A stretch of 64,000 bases of DNA, taken from the NCBI RefSeq assembly GCF_000173655.1, contig NZ_ABZU01000007.1, forward strand, positions 62,001 through 126,000, in the 5' to 3' direction. The DNA comes from Corynebacterium amycolatum SK46. Its GTDB lineage: Bacteria > Actinomycetota > Actinomycetes > Mycobacteriales > Mycobacteriaceae. The notes below the pieces were generated by a model. It made no database searches, was not told the origin of the DNA, and saw nothing but the letters and a program-made list of their open reading frames with translations. A program made the translations under genes and the position numbers. Below, piece by piece: positions 8,704-18,257 of the stretch; positions within the stretch are counted from its first letter, which is position 1; every line of letters begins with the position of its first letter.

Positions 8704-9141
8704 GTGATTCCTCTCCTTTGGCTCGGAGCAAGCCTCCTACTGGTTCTCGGTGAACTCGCGGTCGGAGATTTAGCACTGTTAATGCTCGGAGGTGGTGCGC
8801 TGGCAGCGTCCGGTGCGAGCCAGCTTGGAGCGCCGCTTTGGCTGTCAGTGGTCATCTTCGCCGTTGTGTCCGCCACACTTGTGCTGACAGTTCGCCCTGT
8901 GTTGCGCAAAAAGATGGCAAAACCGGACAAGTCCGCTGAACTGGAGTCGCGTCCGGAACTGCTAGCGGGCCGTCATGCTGAGGTCATCGAGCCAGTTTCC
9001 TCGTCATCGGGTCTGATTAAGGTCAATGGTGAGTTGTGGAGCGCGCGCAGTCTTCTGACTGCGCAGACTTTCGATGCGAAGGAAAGAGTCACGATTGTAG
9101 AGATTTCGGGCAATACCGCAGTAGTGGACAAGCTGCTCTGA
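8704..9141 (+). CDS. NfeD-family membrane protein
   Basis: A small 145-residue membrane protein: two or three hydrophobic segments in the first 70 residues, then a soluble beta-rich domain (OB-fold in known NfeD proteins) at about 78-145. NfeD proteins are the usual partners of SPFH/stomatin proteins in membrane microdomains, and the next gene is exactly that. It corresponds to Rv1487. The short type lacks the ClpP-like protease domain of long NfeD proteins. The GTG start is chosen because it begins the hydrophobic segment and fits the -10 box. Confidence 0.8.
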   Translation: MIPLLWLGASLLLVLGELAVGDLALLMLGGGALAASGASQLGAPLWLSVVIFAVVSATLVLTVRPVLRKKMAKPDKSAELESRPELLAGRHAEVIEPVSSSSGLIKVNGELWSARSLLTAQTFDAKERVTIVEISGNTAVVDKLL

Positions 9142-9232
9142 GCAGTCAACTCACTTAAAGGGCGCTCGGAGCACTCTTAGTTACTGACCATTAAATAACT
9201 GACCACACAGTTTCTAACTACGAGGGAATCCC

Positions 9233-10624
9233 ATGGAAGGCTTTATCATCCTCGTCGTTTTCATTCTCGTGGTTGTTACCTTGGTTCTCAAAGCGATTGT
9301 CCTGGTTCCTCAGGGTGAAGCGGCAATCGTAGAGCGACTGGGACGATACACGCAGACACTGAATAGCGGCCTGAACTTCATCATCCCGATCATTGACCGA
9401 GTGCGCGAGAAGGTTGATACCCGTGAGCGTATGGTTACCTTCCCGCCACAGGCAGTGATCACCGAAGACAACCTGACTGTGGCTATCGATACTGTCGTGA
9501 CCTTCCAGGTCAACGAACCGGATCGGGCGATTTACGGTATCGACGACTACATTTTCGGTGTCGAACAGATCACCACCGCAACGCTTCGCGACGTCGTGGG
9601 TGGCCTGACTCTGGAAGAGACACTGACTTCCCGTGACTACATCAACCGCCGTCTGCGCGGCGAGCTGGACGAGGCCACTGCCAAGTGGGGTCTTCGTATC
9701 GCTCGTGTGGAGCTGAAGGCTATTGAGCCGCCACCGTCGATTCAGCAGTCGATGGAAAAGCAGATGAAGGCCGATCGCGAGAAGCGTGCCATGATTCTGA
9801 CTGCGGAAGGTACCCGCGAAGCCGATATTAAAACTGCTGAGGGCCGTAAGCAGGCACAGATTCTGGCCGCCGAAGGTAACAAGCACGCAGCAATTCTGGC
9901 TGCTGAAGCTGAGCGTCAGGCAACCATTCTGCGCGCTGAGGGTACTCGCGCCGCTACCTACCTTGAGGCGCAGGGTAATGCTCGCGCTATCCAGAAGGTC
10001 AACGCAGCTGTTAAGGCTTCACAGTTGACACCTGAGATTCTTGCCTGGCAGTACCTGGAGAAGCTACCTGAGCTGGCAAATAAGGACGGCAATACTGTTT
10101 GGATGATTCCGTCGCAGTTCGGCGACAGTCTCGAGAGCTTCGCTAGGGCTTTCGGCAAGAAGGATGCCGACGGTGTCTTCCGCTATGAGCCTCCGGCCGT
10201 GAGCCGAGAGACCAAGGAAGAGGCTGAGCAGGGCCGCGACGAGAACTGGTTCGATATGTCGACCAACCCGGAGTTGGCTCGTGCTGTTGCCGCGGCGAAC
10301 GAGGTCGCTAACCGCCCGGTTGATGATCCGGTAGCTGCAGCAGCTGGTAATACCCCTGAGAGGAAGAAGAACCGCCGCGCTGATTCGGCTCAGCCCGCTC
10401 AGCCTAAACAGTTGGGTGGCCAGAACCGCCCGGCAGCGGTTGAACCTGCGACACCGGCTGCGCCCGCTGCACCGGCTGCGCCGTCAGGTCCTTCCGGCAA
10501 ACGTGACCTGCCCTCGGCTCCTGGCACCGGTAATACCAATGCAGGCGGCGGTGCACACTCCACCGAGCGTCCAGATTTTTCAGGATGGTCACGTGACCCT
10601 TACGCCCCAGAAAATGGGCAGTAA
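9233..10624 (+). CDS. SPFH/stomatin-like membrane protein
   Basis: A 463-residue band-7 protein. An N-terminal membrane helix (about 3-23) is followed by the SPFH domain to about residue 180, marked by VPQGEAAIVERLGRY. A long Ala/Glu-rich coiled coil with repeated AEG/AEAERQA units runs to about 260. The last 150 residues are low-complexity Ala/Pro/Gly and probably disordered; this tail is longer than in many stomatins. Such proteins form oligomeric membrane scaffolds that organise microdomains and protease quality control. It corresponds to Rv1488 and pairs with the NfeD gene upstream. Confidence 0.88.
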   Translation: MEGFIILVVFILVVVTLVLKAIVLVPQGEAAIVERLGRYTQTLNSGLNFIIPIIDRVREKVDTRERMVTFPPQAVITEDNLTVAIDTVVTFQVNEPDRAIYGIDDYIFGVEQITTATLRDVVGGLTLEETLTSRDYINRRLRGELDEATAKWGLRIARVELKAIEPPPSIQQSMEKQMKADREKRAMILTAEGTREADIKTAEGRKQAQILAAEGNKHAAILAAEAERQATILRAEGTRAATYLEAQGNARAIQKVNAAVKASQLTPEILAWQYLEKLPELANKDGNTVWMIPSQFGDSLESFARAFGKKDADGVFRYEPPAVSRETKEEAEQGRDENWFDMSTNPELARAVAAANEVANRPVDDPVAAAAGNTPERKKNRRADSAQPAQPKQLGGQNRPAAVEPATPAAPAAPAAPSGPSGKRDLPSAPGTGNTNAGGGAHSTERPDFSGWSRDPYAPENGQ

Positions 10625-10628
10625 GCTT

Positions 10629-11201
10629 TTATAACTCATCAGCTCGCTGAAGCAGGTGGACGGCCAGGTTCCAGCCGGCCAGCTCCGCCTGCCAGCCAGC
10701 TGCTGCGAGGCGCTGATTGACGGCCTGCTTTGAAACTCCCAATTCTTCCGCGGCCTCTACCTGTGAATAACCAGCGCGAACCAAACCAGTAGCCTCACGC
10801 CCTTCAGGGGACCTGCGAGAGATAACATGGTGCAGCAATGTGAATGCTGCACCAATATCCTCCGAGTAGTCCTTACCACGCGGATTGTTAGTCCGAATGC
10901 GGGTTTTTACCGTGCCGGACCTGCCTCCCTTACCAACGACTGAGCTCGATGCCAGATGCGCTTGCTCCATGTCGTCCTGAGGACAAACACCGATACCTAT
11001 TGCCCAGTCACCTGCGGCCAATAGCGCCAGCACAAGCGTGGTGACTCCCACGGCATTTTCAGGAGCTGCGCGAAGCTCTTCGATACCTGCAACCTCAACA
11101 GTTCCTACGCCTTCCAGGCCGGAAAGTGCCTGCGCAGAGGCCCGAACGTGATCTGCCCTGCGAGTAGATCGACCGCGATACCTGGCAAAGACTGAGTACA
11201 T
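10629..11201 (-). CDS. SatD-like protein with C-terminal HTH
   Basis: A 190-residue protein from the ATG at 11201 (MYSVFARYRGRST); the open frame reaches 11264, but the extra residues look like leader. The middle has an alternating hydrophobic pattern (ALLAAGDWAIGIGV) and the C-terminus a helix-turn-helix (YSQVEAAEELGVSKQAVNQR). This arrangement resembles SatD-family proteins, whose function is uncertain. It ends 4 bases after the SPFH gene on the other strand. DNA binding is likely from the HTH; target unknown. Confidence 0.6.
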   Translation of the reverse strand: MYSVFARYRGRSTRRADHVRASAQALSGLEGVGTVEVAGIEELRAAPENAVGVTTLVLALLAAGDWAIGIGVCPQDDMEQAHLASSSVVGKGGRSGTVKTRIRTNNPRGKDYSEDIGAAFTLLHHVISRRSPEGREATGLVRAGYSQVEAAEELGVSKQAVNQRLAAAGWQAELAGWNLAVHLLQRADEL

Positions 11202-11329
11202 ACGCTCTAGTCTAGCCCCACCCCTTGACAGTTGGGCTAAGACACGTTCCTTCCCTCCGCACACTCACGGGCACCGAACACCAGCTCGCCGAAAAACTCA
11301 CGCCTAGCTCAAGAGCGCCAAGCGGTGTT

Positions 11330-12001
11330 TTAACGTTTCGAAGAACCGGTTACGACAGGGAACTTGGCGTCCGCAAGAAGCCCCAGCAAGCCAAGCACGA
11401 GCAGAATTCCCGTGGCCACCGCAAAGCGCACGTCAAAGCCGACCAACAGCGCGTCGCCAAGCAGAACGACGGCGAGTGTGTTCGGCGCCGAACCTAGGGC
11501 AGTGGCGATGATATACGGCACGATGCGTATCGACGACAGCCCACAGGCGTAGTTGAGAAACGAAAATGGCACGCCAGCAATCATGCGCAAGCTGAGCACT
11601 GTGAGCCAGCCGCGTTGCTCCAACCGGTGGTCGAGACTGAGAAGACGGCGGTTGGTCAGGTGCGTGCGAATCCAGTCGCGCCCCAGGAAACGCACAATGC
11701 ATAGGGAGAGAAGGGCAGAAACCGTCGTCGCAGTAATTGCCAGCAGGAAACCGAGCACTGGCCCGAAGAGGATTCCGGAAGCCAAAGTGAATACGGTGCG
11801 GGGGATTGGGAACTGAGTCAGTGCAACGTATGCGAGGAAGTAGAGAAGCGGGAACCAGTCACCGGCATCGATGGACCACTGCCGGATGGTAGCGACGGTG
11901 GGAACATCGACGTACAGCGTGACGACGACCCCCACACCTACGGCTAGCACCAGCAGAACCTTTTTGAGTGTAGGGGTAATTCGCACATCGGATACGTTCA
12001 C
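11330..12001 (-). CDS. TVP38/TMEM64 (VTT domain) membrane protein
   Basis: A 223-residue integral membrane protein with about five or six hydrophobic segments. The VTT/DedA-related core is visible as PIPRTVFTLASGILFGPVLG and, later, the re-entrant-like RMIAGVPFSFLNYACGLS. Proteins of this superfamily are linked to phospholipid or undecaprenyl-phosphate scrambling. The position before mutA on the opposite strand matches Rv1491c. Specific substrate unknown. Confidence 0.85.
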   Translation of the reverse strand: MNVSDVRITPTLKKVLLVLAVGVGVVVTLYVDVPTVATIRQWSIDAGDWFPLLYFLAYVALTQFPIPRTVFTLASGILFGPVLGFLLAITATTVSALLSLCIVRFLGRDWIRTHLTNRRLLSLDHRLEQRGWLTVLSLRMIAGVPFSFLNYACGLSSIRIVPYIIATALGSAPNTLAVVLLGDALLVGFDVRFAVATGILLVLGLLGLLADAKFPVVTGSSKR

Positions 12002-12385
12002 CCATTTGAGGTTACCGGGGATTGCGGGGAAGCGTGTGACCTGCGAGTTGGGGGTTCTGCAAGGAGAGCGAGTCAGTGGCTAAAGGCGTTTGCCCTTTAT
12101 TTCACTAGGATGGGTATCAAGGTCACTATGCCTTGGCTCGAGCACTTGACGTGCCCGTCAGCACAAACCGAACGTAAGGGTATTGCACAAGTACCTGAAA
12201 AGTTCAGTGCACGGACACTCGGGTTTGTCTTAGCGTCTGACTAGTGGCTCTTATTGACTATTGGAGGAAGCCAACGCCTTTAGATCCTTTTCCGGCGCGG
12301 AGAATTCGGAAATTGTCGCAGCCGATTTTCCTCGGCCGTGGATTGATGGGGCGTTGCTTAGAACATGTAAGGGAGAAGGTCTGTC
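12002..12385. other. Long leader region ahead of mutA
   Basis: This 384-base gap separates the divergent VTT gene from mutA. Two ten-base arms, TAAAGGCGTT (12081-12090) and AACGCCTTTA (12273-12282), are perfectly complementary and could bring the ends of a 200-base leader together. Between them an ATG at 12110 opens a 44-codon frame ending at 12244 with no clear ribosome site. None of the conserved cobalamin-riboswitch core is present. A good ribosome site (AAGGGAGAAGG) precedes the mutA GTG. Confidence 0.45.
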
Positions 12386-14278
12386 GTGACTGACCGAACG
12401 ACCCCCGAATCACCTTCCACGCTGCCACCAAACTTCGAGGAATTGCAGAATTCCTGGTATCAGGGCGTGGCCAAGGTATTCGCGCGGGTGCACAAGCAAG
12501 ACGTTGCAGATGTACCGCTCGATATTTGGAAACGACTGATTCAGACCACCTATGACGGTGTCGATGTCCGCCCGCTCTACACCCGTGCGGACGAGCTCGC
12601 GGAAAGCCCAGCTCCGGGCCAGTTCCCATTCGTCCGTGGCGCAAAGGTCACTTCGGACAACACCAACGGTTGGGGTGTTCGGGAGACCTTCGGTCGCCAG
12701 TACCCGGGTGAAGATGCCCTCGATCCGAAGACCGTCAACGAGACTCTGCTGACTGCCCTGGAAAACGGAACCACGGACATCCGCCTGGACTTCACCGGCT
12801 CCCTCGAAGCCGCTGATGTGGCGGCTCTGCTTAACAACGTCTACGTCGACCTCGCTCCGATTGCCGTGCATGCCGGTAAGAAGACCGCGCAGGTTGCGGA
12901 AGCACTGACGTCCTACATTGAGCAGGCGAACCCGGCTAATCCGGACAACGTCGCAGTCGAGCTTTCCGCAGCTCCGCTGACCTCCGCTTTTGCCGGTATT
13001 GACGATGTTTCTCTCGACGAGGCCACTCAGCTGGCCGTCAAGGCGGCAAAGCAGCCGGGCGACGTCCGTGCCCTGCTTGTCGACGGCGTTGTTTTCTCCA
13101 ACCTGGGTGCAAACAACATCCAGGAGATTGGCTACAGTCTCGCCGTTGGTGTCGCCTACTTGCGCGCGCTGACCGAAGCGGGCTTGAGCGCTGAAGAAGC
13201 CCTCGGCCAGATCGCGTTCCGCTTTGCCGCTACCGACGACCAGTTCGACACCATTGCGAAATTCCGCGCCGCTCGCGTTCTGTGGGCTCGCGTTGCTGAG
13301 GTTGTCGGTGCCCCCGAGGCTGGCCGCGCTCCGATGCACGCCGTAACCGCCCCGGTGATGTTCAGCCAGCGCGATCCGTGGGTCAACATGCTGCGTGTGA
13401 CTGTCGCCTCCTTCGCCGCAGGCGTCGGCGGTGCCTCCTCAGTTGAGGTTCTGCCTTTTGATTACGCAGTTGTCGGCGGCATGCCGAACGTCTCCAAGAC
13501 CTTCAAGGCTCGCATCGCTCGCAACACCAACCTGTTGCTGTTGGAAGAGTCTCACCTTGGTTACGTCGCCGACCCAGCAGGTGGCTCCTACTTCGTCGAA
13601 GACCTTACCGAAGAAATGGCCGACAAGGCGTGGGAGATTTTCACCGGCACTGAGGCCGCCGGCGGTTTCACCTCCGCGGAGGCCGATGTTCGCGCCGCCC
13701 TGGACGCTACCTGGGAAAAGCGCCGCGCCGATATCGCACATCGCCGCACCAAGGTCACCGCTATCAACGAGTTCCCGAACCTGGCTGAAGCCCCACTGGC
13801 TCCCGAGGCCCGCCCGGAGGGCGACCCGATTCGCCGTTGGGCAAGCGACTTCGAGGCACTGCGCAACCGCTCCGATGACTTCCTGGCTGAAAAGGGCAAC
13901 CGTCCGCTTATTGCGATGCTGCCGCTGGGTCCGCTGGCCAAGCACAACATCCGCACTGGATTTACCTCCAACCTGCTGGCATCCGGCGGTATCGCCGTCG
14001 CTAACCCCGGTCAGGTTGTGCCAGGAGAGGCCGGTTTCGAAGAGGCAGTGAAGGCCTCTCCGATTGTCGTGCTGTGCGCAGCCGACAGCGAGTACGAGGC
14101 TTCGGGCCAGGACGCTGTCAAGGCCGCCCGCGCCGCAGGCGCTAAGGAGGTCCTGGTGGCCGGCTCCGAGAAGAGCTTCGCCAATGCCGCTGAGGACGCT
14201 CGCCCCGACGGATACCTGAACATGACCATCGATGCTGTCGCGGAGCTGTCCCGACTGCTGAACGAACTGGGAGCGTGA
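12386..14278 (+). CDS. mutA: Methylmalonyl-CoA mutase small subunit
   Basis: MutA is the non-catalytic subunit of the MutAB dimer that interconverts (R)-methylmalonyl-CoA and succinyl-CoA, in propionate metabolism and supply of methyl-branched precursors. It is 630 residues: a TIM-barrel-like domain (to about 480) and a B12-fold C-terminal domain. The latter lacks the cobalamin-binding DxHxxG (the equivalent region reads ADSEYEASG), as expected for the small subunit. The GTG at 12386 follows AAGGGAGAAGG. Only 8 bases separate its stop from the mutB start, so the two are coupled. It corresponds to Rv1492. Confidence 0.93.
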   Translation: MTDRTTPESPSTLPPNFEELQNSWYQGVAKVFARVHKQDVADVPLDIWKRLIQTTYDGVDVRPLYTRADELAESPAPGQFPFVRGAKVTSDNTNGWGVRETFGRQYPGEDALDPKTVNETLLTALENGTTDIRLDFTGSLEAADVAALLNNVYVDLAPIAVHAGKKTAQVAEALTSYIEQANPANPDNVAVELSAAPLTSAFAGIDDVSLDEATQLAVKAAKQPGDVRALLVDGVVFSNLGANNIQEIGYSLAVGVAYLRALTEAGLSAEEALGQIAFRFAATDDQFDTIAKFRAARVLWARVAEVVGAPEAGRAPMHAVTAPVMFSQRDPWVNMLRVTVASFAAGVGGASSVEVLPFDYAVVGGMPNVSKTFKARIARNTNLLLLEESHLGYVADPAGGSYFVEDLTEEMADKAWEIFTGTEAAGGFTSAEADVRAALDATWEKRRADIAHRRTKVTAINEFPNLAEAPLAPEARPEGDPIRRWASDFEALRNRSDDFLAEKGNRPLIAMLPLGPLAKHNIRTGFTSNLLASGGIAVANPGQVVPGEAGFEEAVKASPIVVLCAADSEYEASGQDAVKAARAAGAKEVLVAGSEKSFANAAEDARPDGYLNMTIDAVAELSRLLNELGA

Positions 14279-14286
14279 AGGAAGTA

Positions 14287-16506
14287 ATGACCACCATCCC
14301 AAATTTCGCTGACATCTCCCGCAACACCGACGACGCAGCCGCTGCCACCAACAAGGCAGCTGCCGCGGAAGCTGGTGAAGTGTGGACCATTCCAGAGGGC
14401 ATCGATGTCAAGCGCGTCTACGATCGCGCTGACCGCGACGCCGCTGCCGCCGAGGGCCACCCGGTAGATTCTTTCCCGGGTATCGCCCCTTTCATGCGCG
14501 GGCCATACCCGACCATGTACACGAACCAGCCGTGGACTATTCGCCAGTACGCTGGCTTCTCCACTGCAGCTGAGTCCAATGCCTTCTACCGGCGCAACCT
14601 CGCGGCTGGCCAGAAGGGCCTTTCGGTCGCTTTCGACCTGGCTACCCACCGTGGCTACGACTCGGACAACCCGCGTGTGTCCGGCGACGTCGGTATGGCC
14701 GGTGTGGCAATCGACTCGATTTACGACATGCGTGAGCTCTTCCAGGGCATTGACCTGGGCGGCGTCTCGGTGTCTATGACCATGAACGGCGCTGTGCTGC
14801 CGATTCTGGCCTTTTACATTGTCACTGCTGAAGAGCAGGGCGTTTCGACTGAGCAGCTGCGCGGTACGATCCAGAACGACATTCTCAAGGAGTTCATGGT
14901 TCGTAACACGTACATCTACCCGCCGAAGCCCTCGATGCGAATCATCTCTTCGATCTTCGAGTACACCTCGGCAAAGATGCCGAAGTTCAACTCGATCTCG
15001 ATTTCCGGCTACCACATTCAGGAAGCCGGCGCGACGGCCGACCTTGAGCTCGCTTACACGCTTGCCGACGGCATCGAGTACCTGCGGGCCGGTATTGACG
15101 CCGGCCTGGAAGTTGACAAGTTCGCTCCGCGTCTGTCCTTCTTCTGGGGCATCTCGATGAACACCTTCACCGAGATTGCCAAGCTGCGTGCAGGCCGTAT
15201 CCTCTGGTCCGAGCTGGTTGGCAAGTTCGGCCCGAAGAACCCGAAGTCGCAGTCTCTGCGTACTCACTCGCAGACCTCCGGTTGGTCGCTGACCGCCCAG
15301 GATGTCTACAACAACGTCGCGCGTACTGCAGTTGAGGCTATGGCCGCAACACAGGGTCACACCCAGTCGCTGCACACCAACGCACTGGACGAGGCCCTGG
15401 CACTGCCGACTGACTTCTCGGCCCGTATTGCTCGTAACACTCAGCTGCTGCTTCAGCAGGAGTCCAACACCACGCGTCCGGTTGATCCGTGGGCTGGTTC
15501 CTACTACATCGAGTGGCTGACTAACGAGCTGGTCAAGCGTGCACGTCAGCACATCGACGAGGTCGAAGAGGCCGGCGGTATGGCACAGGCCACCATCGAG
15601 GGCATTCCGAAGCTGCGTATTGAAGAGGCCGCAGCTCGTACGCAGGCCCGTATTGACTCGGGTCGTCAGGCTCTCATCGGCGTGAATAAGTACCAGGTCG
15701 AAGAGGACGAGGCCATCGAGGTTCTCAAGGTTGAGAACTCCCGCGTACGCCAGGAGCAGATTGACAAGCTGGCTCGCCTGCGCGCCGAGCGCGACGAAGA
15801 AGAGGTTCAGAAGGCACTGGCCGCTCTGACCGACGCTTGCCGTAACCCGGGTGAACCGGGGGACCTGGACAAGAACCTGTTGAAGCTCGCTGTCGACTGT
15901 GCTCGCGCCATGGCCTCCATCGGTGAAATCTCCGACGCCATGGAAGAGGTCTTTGGCCGCCACCAGGCCGAGATCCGCACTCTCTCCGGCGTCTACAAGG
16001 ACGAAGTTGGCAAGGAGGGAGCCGTGTCCAACGTCTCCAAGGCCATCGCCATGGCCGATAAGTTCGAAGAGCAGGAAGGTCGCCGTCCGCGTATCTTCCT
16101 GGCCAAGATGGGCCAGGATGGTCACGACCGCGGCCAGAAGGTCATCGCGTCCGCCTACGCGGACCTTGGCATGGACGTTGACGTGGGACCGCTGTTCCAG
16201 ACTCCGGAGGAGGCCGCCAAATCGGCCGTCGACTCGGATGTCCACGTCGTGGGTGTTTCTTCGCTGGCCGCCGGACACCTGACGCTCGTTCCTGCCCTGC
16301 GCGATGAGCTGGCAAAGCTGGGTCGTGAGGACATCATGATTGTTGTCGGTGGTGTTATCCCACCGGGCGACTTCCAGGAGCTCTACGATGCCGGCGCTGC
16401 GGCTATTTACCCGCCGGGCACCGTCATCGCTGATTCGGCAATCGATATGATGACCAAGCTCTCTAACGAGCTGGGCCTCGACCTTGCCGTTGACGAAGAG
16501 TCCTAA
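14287..16506 (+). CDS. mutB: Methylmalonyl-CoA mutase large, B12-binding subunit
   Basis: This is the catalytic subunit; adenosylcobalamin drives the carbon-skeleton rearrangement. It is 739 residues from the ATG at 14287; a GTG at 14275 overlapping the mutA stop is in frame but lies before the GGAAG ribosome site. The substrate barrel fills about 1-560. The C-terminal cobalamin domain carries GQDGHDRG with the cobalt-ligating His613, followed by the expected SxL (GVSSLAAGH) and GG ([10 protein letters not shown]) motifs. A stable hairpin separates it from meaB. Known family biochemistry; function is certain. Confidence 0.96.
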   Translation: MTTIPNFADISRNTDDAAAATNKAAAAEAGEVWTIPEGIDVKRVYDRADRDAAAAEGHPVDSFPGIAPFMRGPYPTMYTNQPWTIRQYAGFSTAAESNAFYRRNLAAGQKGLSVAFDLATHRGYDSDNPRVSGDVGMAGVAIDSIYDMRELFQGIDLGGVSVSMTMNGAVLPILAFYIVTAEEQGVSTEQLRGTIQNDILKEFMVRNTYIYPPKPSMRIISSIFEYTSAKMPKFNSISISGYHIQEAGATADLELAYTLADGIEYLRAGIDAGLEVDKFAPRLSFFWGISMNTFTEIAKLRAGRILWSELVGKFGPKNPKSQSLRTHSQTSGWSLTAQDVYNNVARTAVEAMAATQGHTQSLHTNALDEALALPTDFSARIARNTQLLLQQESNTTRPVDPWAGSYYIEWLTNELVKRARQHIDEVEEAGGMAQATIEGIPKLRIEEAAARTQARIDSGRQALIGVNKYQVEEDEAIEVLKVENSRVRQEQIDKLARLRAERDEEEVQKALAALTDACRNPGEPGDLDKNLLKLAVDCARAMASIGEISDAMEEVFGRHQAEIRTLSGVYKDEVGKEGAVSNVSKAIAMADKFEEQEGRRPRIFLAKMGQDGHDRGQKVIASAYADLGMDVDVGPLFQTPEEAAKSAVDSDVHVVGVSSLAAGHLTLVPALRDELAKLGREDIMIVVGGVIPPGDFQELYDAGAAAIYPPGTVIADSAIDMMTKLSNELGLDLAVDEES

Positions 16507-16520
16507 ATAACTACCGCATC

Positions 16521-16550
16521 CGCGCTGGGCTGAGTGTTCAGCTCAGCGCG
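16521..16550 (+). other. Intercistronic hairpin between mutB and meaB
   Basis: A 13-bp stem (one G-U pair) with a four-base loop, CGCGCTGGGCTGA/TCAGCTCAGCGCG, lies 14 bases after the mutB stop. It is not followed by a T run, so it is more likely an mRNA stability or processing element than a full terminator, and would lower meaB relative to mutB. Confidence 0.6.
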
Positions 16551-16572
16551 TTGTCGGAATTGAGAAGTAGCG

Positions 16573-17685
16573 ATGAACGAGTATCTTGAAGAAAACCTGG
16601 GCACCCTCGTCACTACCGCTGGTACGGTCGTTGAGGGAAAGACTGCTGTAGCCCCCGAAGTCGTCCGCCGTGCGCGACGACGGATAGATGTCGACGACCT
16701 CTTTGAGGGCGTGCGGGCTGGAAACCGCACTAAGTTGGCTCGGGCAATCACGCTGCTGGAGTCGACTGCTCCGGCGCATAAGGTGCTGGCTCAGGAGCTA
16801 CTGGTGAAGTTGCTGCCATTTTCCGGAAAGGCCATGCGTGTCGGCCTTACCGGTGTCCCCGGCGTCGGTAAATCAACCACGATTGAAACCCTCGGGCTGA
16901 AGCTGATTGAGGAAGGGCACCGTGTTGCGGTGCTGGCCATTGACCCGTCGTCGACGAAGTCCGGTGGTTCGATTCTGGGCGATAAGACCCGTATGTCCCG
17001 GCTCTCGGCTGCGGATGAGGCCTTCATCCGTCCGTCGCCTTCTGCGGGCACGCTCGGTGGTGTCGCCAAGGCAACGCGTGAGGCCATGGTGGTGCTCGAG
17101 GCCGCAGGCTACGACATTGTCATCGTCGAAACTGTCGGCGTCGGTCAGTCCGAGGTCGCGGTGGCACAGATGGTGGATACGTTTGCGTTTCTGGCACTCG
17201 CTGGCGCTGGTGACCAACTCCAGGGCATCAAGAAAGGCGTGCTGGAGATGGCCGACGTGATTTCTATCAACAAGGCGGATGGTAAGAACTTGCGCCCGGC
17301 AAAGCGCGCTGCGCGTGATTTGATGACGGCCATGAAGATGGTTCGCTCCTCAGATCAAGTCTGGACTCCACCGGTGCTGACTATGTCGGCATTGGAGGAC
17401 GACGGCATCGACAAGTTCTGGCAAGCCATCGAAGACCATGTCGAGGCTATGCACGAGCATCATCTCTTTGATGAAAACCGCGCTAACCAGCAAATTAAGT
17501 GGATGTGGTCCATGGTGCACGAAACGCTCTTGCAGCGACTCAACACCAACGAGGCTGTGCAGACAGAGAGCACCCTGGTGGAAAAACAACTCCGCTCGGG
17601 GCAGCTCACACCGACGCTCGCCGCCCAGCGCATCATGGAGGCATTCGACCAGGGAAGGGCATCGAACGCCGGGCTCGCCAACTAG
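16573..17685 (+). CDS. meaB: MeaB-type GTPase, mutase chaperone
   Basis: A G3E-family P-loop GTPase of 370 residues that loads and protects adenosylcobalamin in methylmalonyl-CoA mutase. Walker A is GVPGVGKS near residue 100, followed by VLAIDPSSTKSGGSILGDKTRM, the later ETVGVGQSE and the NKAD base-recognition motif. The N-terminal helical extension and C-terminal dimerisation arm (to 370) are of normal length. The ATG at 16573 has AGAAG upstream. It follows mutAB as Rv1496 does, but without the mazEF4 genes that intervene in M. tuberculosis. Confidence 0.94.
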   Translation: MNEYLEENLGTLVTTAGTVVEGKTAVAPEVVRRARRRIDVDDLFEGVRAGNRTKLARAITLLESTAPAHKVLAQELLVKLLPFSGKAMRVGLTGVPGVGKSTTIETLGLKLIEEGHRVAVLAIDPSSTKSGGSILGDKTRMSRLSAADEAFIRPSPSAGTLGGVAKATREAMVVLEAAGYDIVIVETVGVGQSEVAVAQMVDTFAFLALAGAGDQLQGIKKGVLEMADVISINKADGKNLRPAKRAARDLMTAMKMVRSSDQVWTPPVLTMSALEDDGIDKFWQAIEDHVEAMHEHHLFDENRANQQIKWMWSMVHETLLQRLNTNEAVQTESTLVEKQLRSGQLTPTLAAQRIMEAFDQGRASNAGLAN

Positions 17686-17707
17686 GTTCAGAAGGGCGCG
17701 GGGTTTT

Positions 17708-17719
17708 CGTCGTAAAGCG
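17708..17719 (+). repeat. Recurring 12-base word CGTCGTNAAGCG
   Basis: Exact copy (N = A) in the 51-base gap between the convergent meaB and kmtR stops, 23 bases after the meaB stop. Its match extends to CGTCGTAAAGCGAGC, the same 15 bases as the copy ending at 357. Confidence 0.6.
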
Positions 17720-17736
17720 AGCGTATCCGTGTGCGC

Positions 17737-18069
17737 CTACTGAGCGCGGTGATGGGGCGGATTGCTGTAGAGCGTGTGTTCGGCGAAGTGGAGAGCGTTG
17801 ACCACCAGGTTGGTGAGGTGCTCGTCGGGCTGAGAGTAGAAGCTAGACGTACCTTCCTTGCGGGTCTGCACCATATTGGCCATGCGCAACTTCGCCAGGT
17901 GCTGAGAAATCGCGGGGATGGGGCGATCGAGCGCACTAGCGATGGCGGTGACGCTCATCTCCCCGTCACGGAGGAGTGACAGGATGGAGAGACGCGTCTT
18001 GTCTGCCATCAACTTCAGTACGTTAGTGGCAACGTCGAGCTCGGTGCTCGTAGGAGCATTCTCAGTCAT
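17737..18069 (-). CDS. kmtR: KmtR-type ArsR/SmtB nickel-cobalt sensor
   Basis: A 110-residue winged-helix repressor that, in the family, releases DNA when Ni(II) or Co(II) binds. The recognition helix region reads RPIPAISQHLAKLRMANM. There is no ELCVCDL-type cysteine site. The C-terminal helix and tail hold His84, Glu97, His98, His106 and His107. These have exactly the spacing of the ligands His88, Glu101, His102, His110 and His111 reported for M. tuberculosis KmtR. A palindrome 46 bases upstream is a likely autoregulatory operator. No metal exporter is adjacent, so its regulated transporter must lie elsewhere. Confidence 0.75.
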   Translation of the reverse strand: MTENAPTSTELDVATNVLKLMADKTRLSILSLLRDGEMSVTAIASALDRPIPAISQHLAKLRMANMVQTRKEGTSSFYSQPDEHLTNLVVNALHFAEHTLYSNPPHHRAQ

Positions 18070-18114
18070 TTGGAGGGGTTAGTCCTTTCGAAGTCGACAT
18101 GCCAAACACTTACT

Positions 18115-18134
18115 ATGTTCAATGTAGTGAACAT
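18115..18134. promoter_or_regulatory. Palindromic operator ahead of kmtR
   Basis: ATGTTCA-N6-TGAACAT, perfect 7-base arms, lies between the divergent kmtR and cardiolipin synthase starts. ArsR-family repressors bind inverted repeats of this kind and commonly control their own gene, so this is the probable KmtR operator. Confidence 0.55.
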
Positions 18135-18244
18135 TACTACGTATTGATACCAGTATTCAATTTCAGATGTCACAATAGGCTGTCACGAAAAAGGGGAGAG
18201 TGCACCTAAGGGGCAGCGACCAAAGGTACTGAAAATTCCTTCAG

Positions 18245-18250
18245 TAATAT
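18245..18250 (+). promoter_or_regulatory. -10 box for a leaderless cls gene
   Basis: TAATAT ends 7 bases before the ATG at 18258, and no ribosome site precedes that ATG. A small palindrome (CTGAA-N6-TTCAG, 18229-18244) abuts the box and could bind a repressor. Confidence 0.5.
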
Positions 18251-18257
18251 CATCTGC

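Noticed and set aside
12002..12385. A cobalamin riboswitch controlling mutA
   Set aside because: No GCCACTG core or B12 box is present, unlike the clear case at 63086.
14011..16278. A 755-codon open frame on the reverse strand opposite mutB
   Set aside because: It is the mirror of a highly biased, G+C-rich gene, where one reverse frame has few stops. The translation has no recognisable domain, and mutB on the forward strand is certain.
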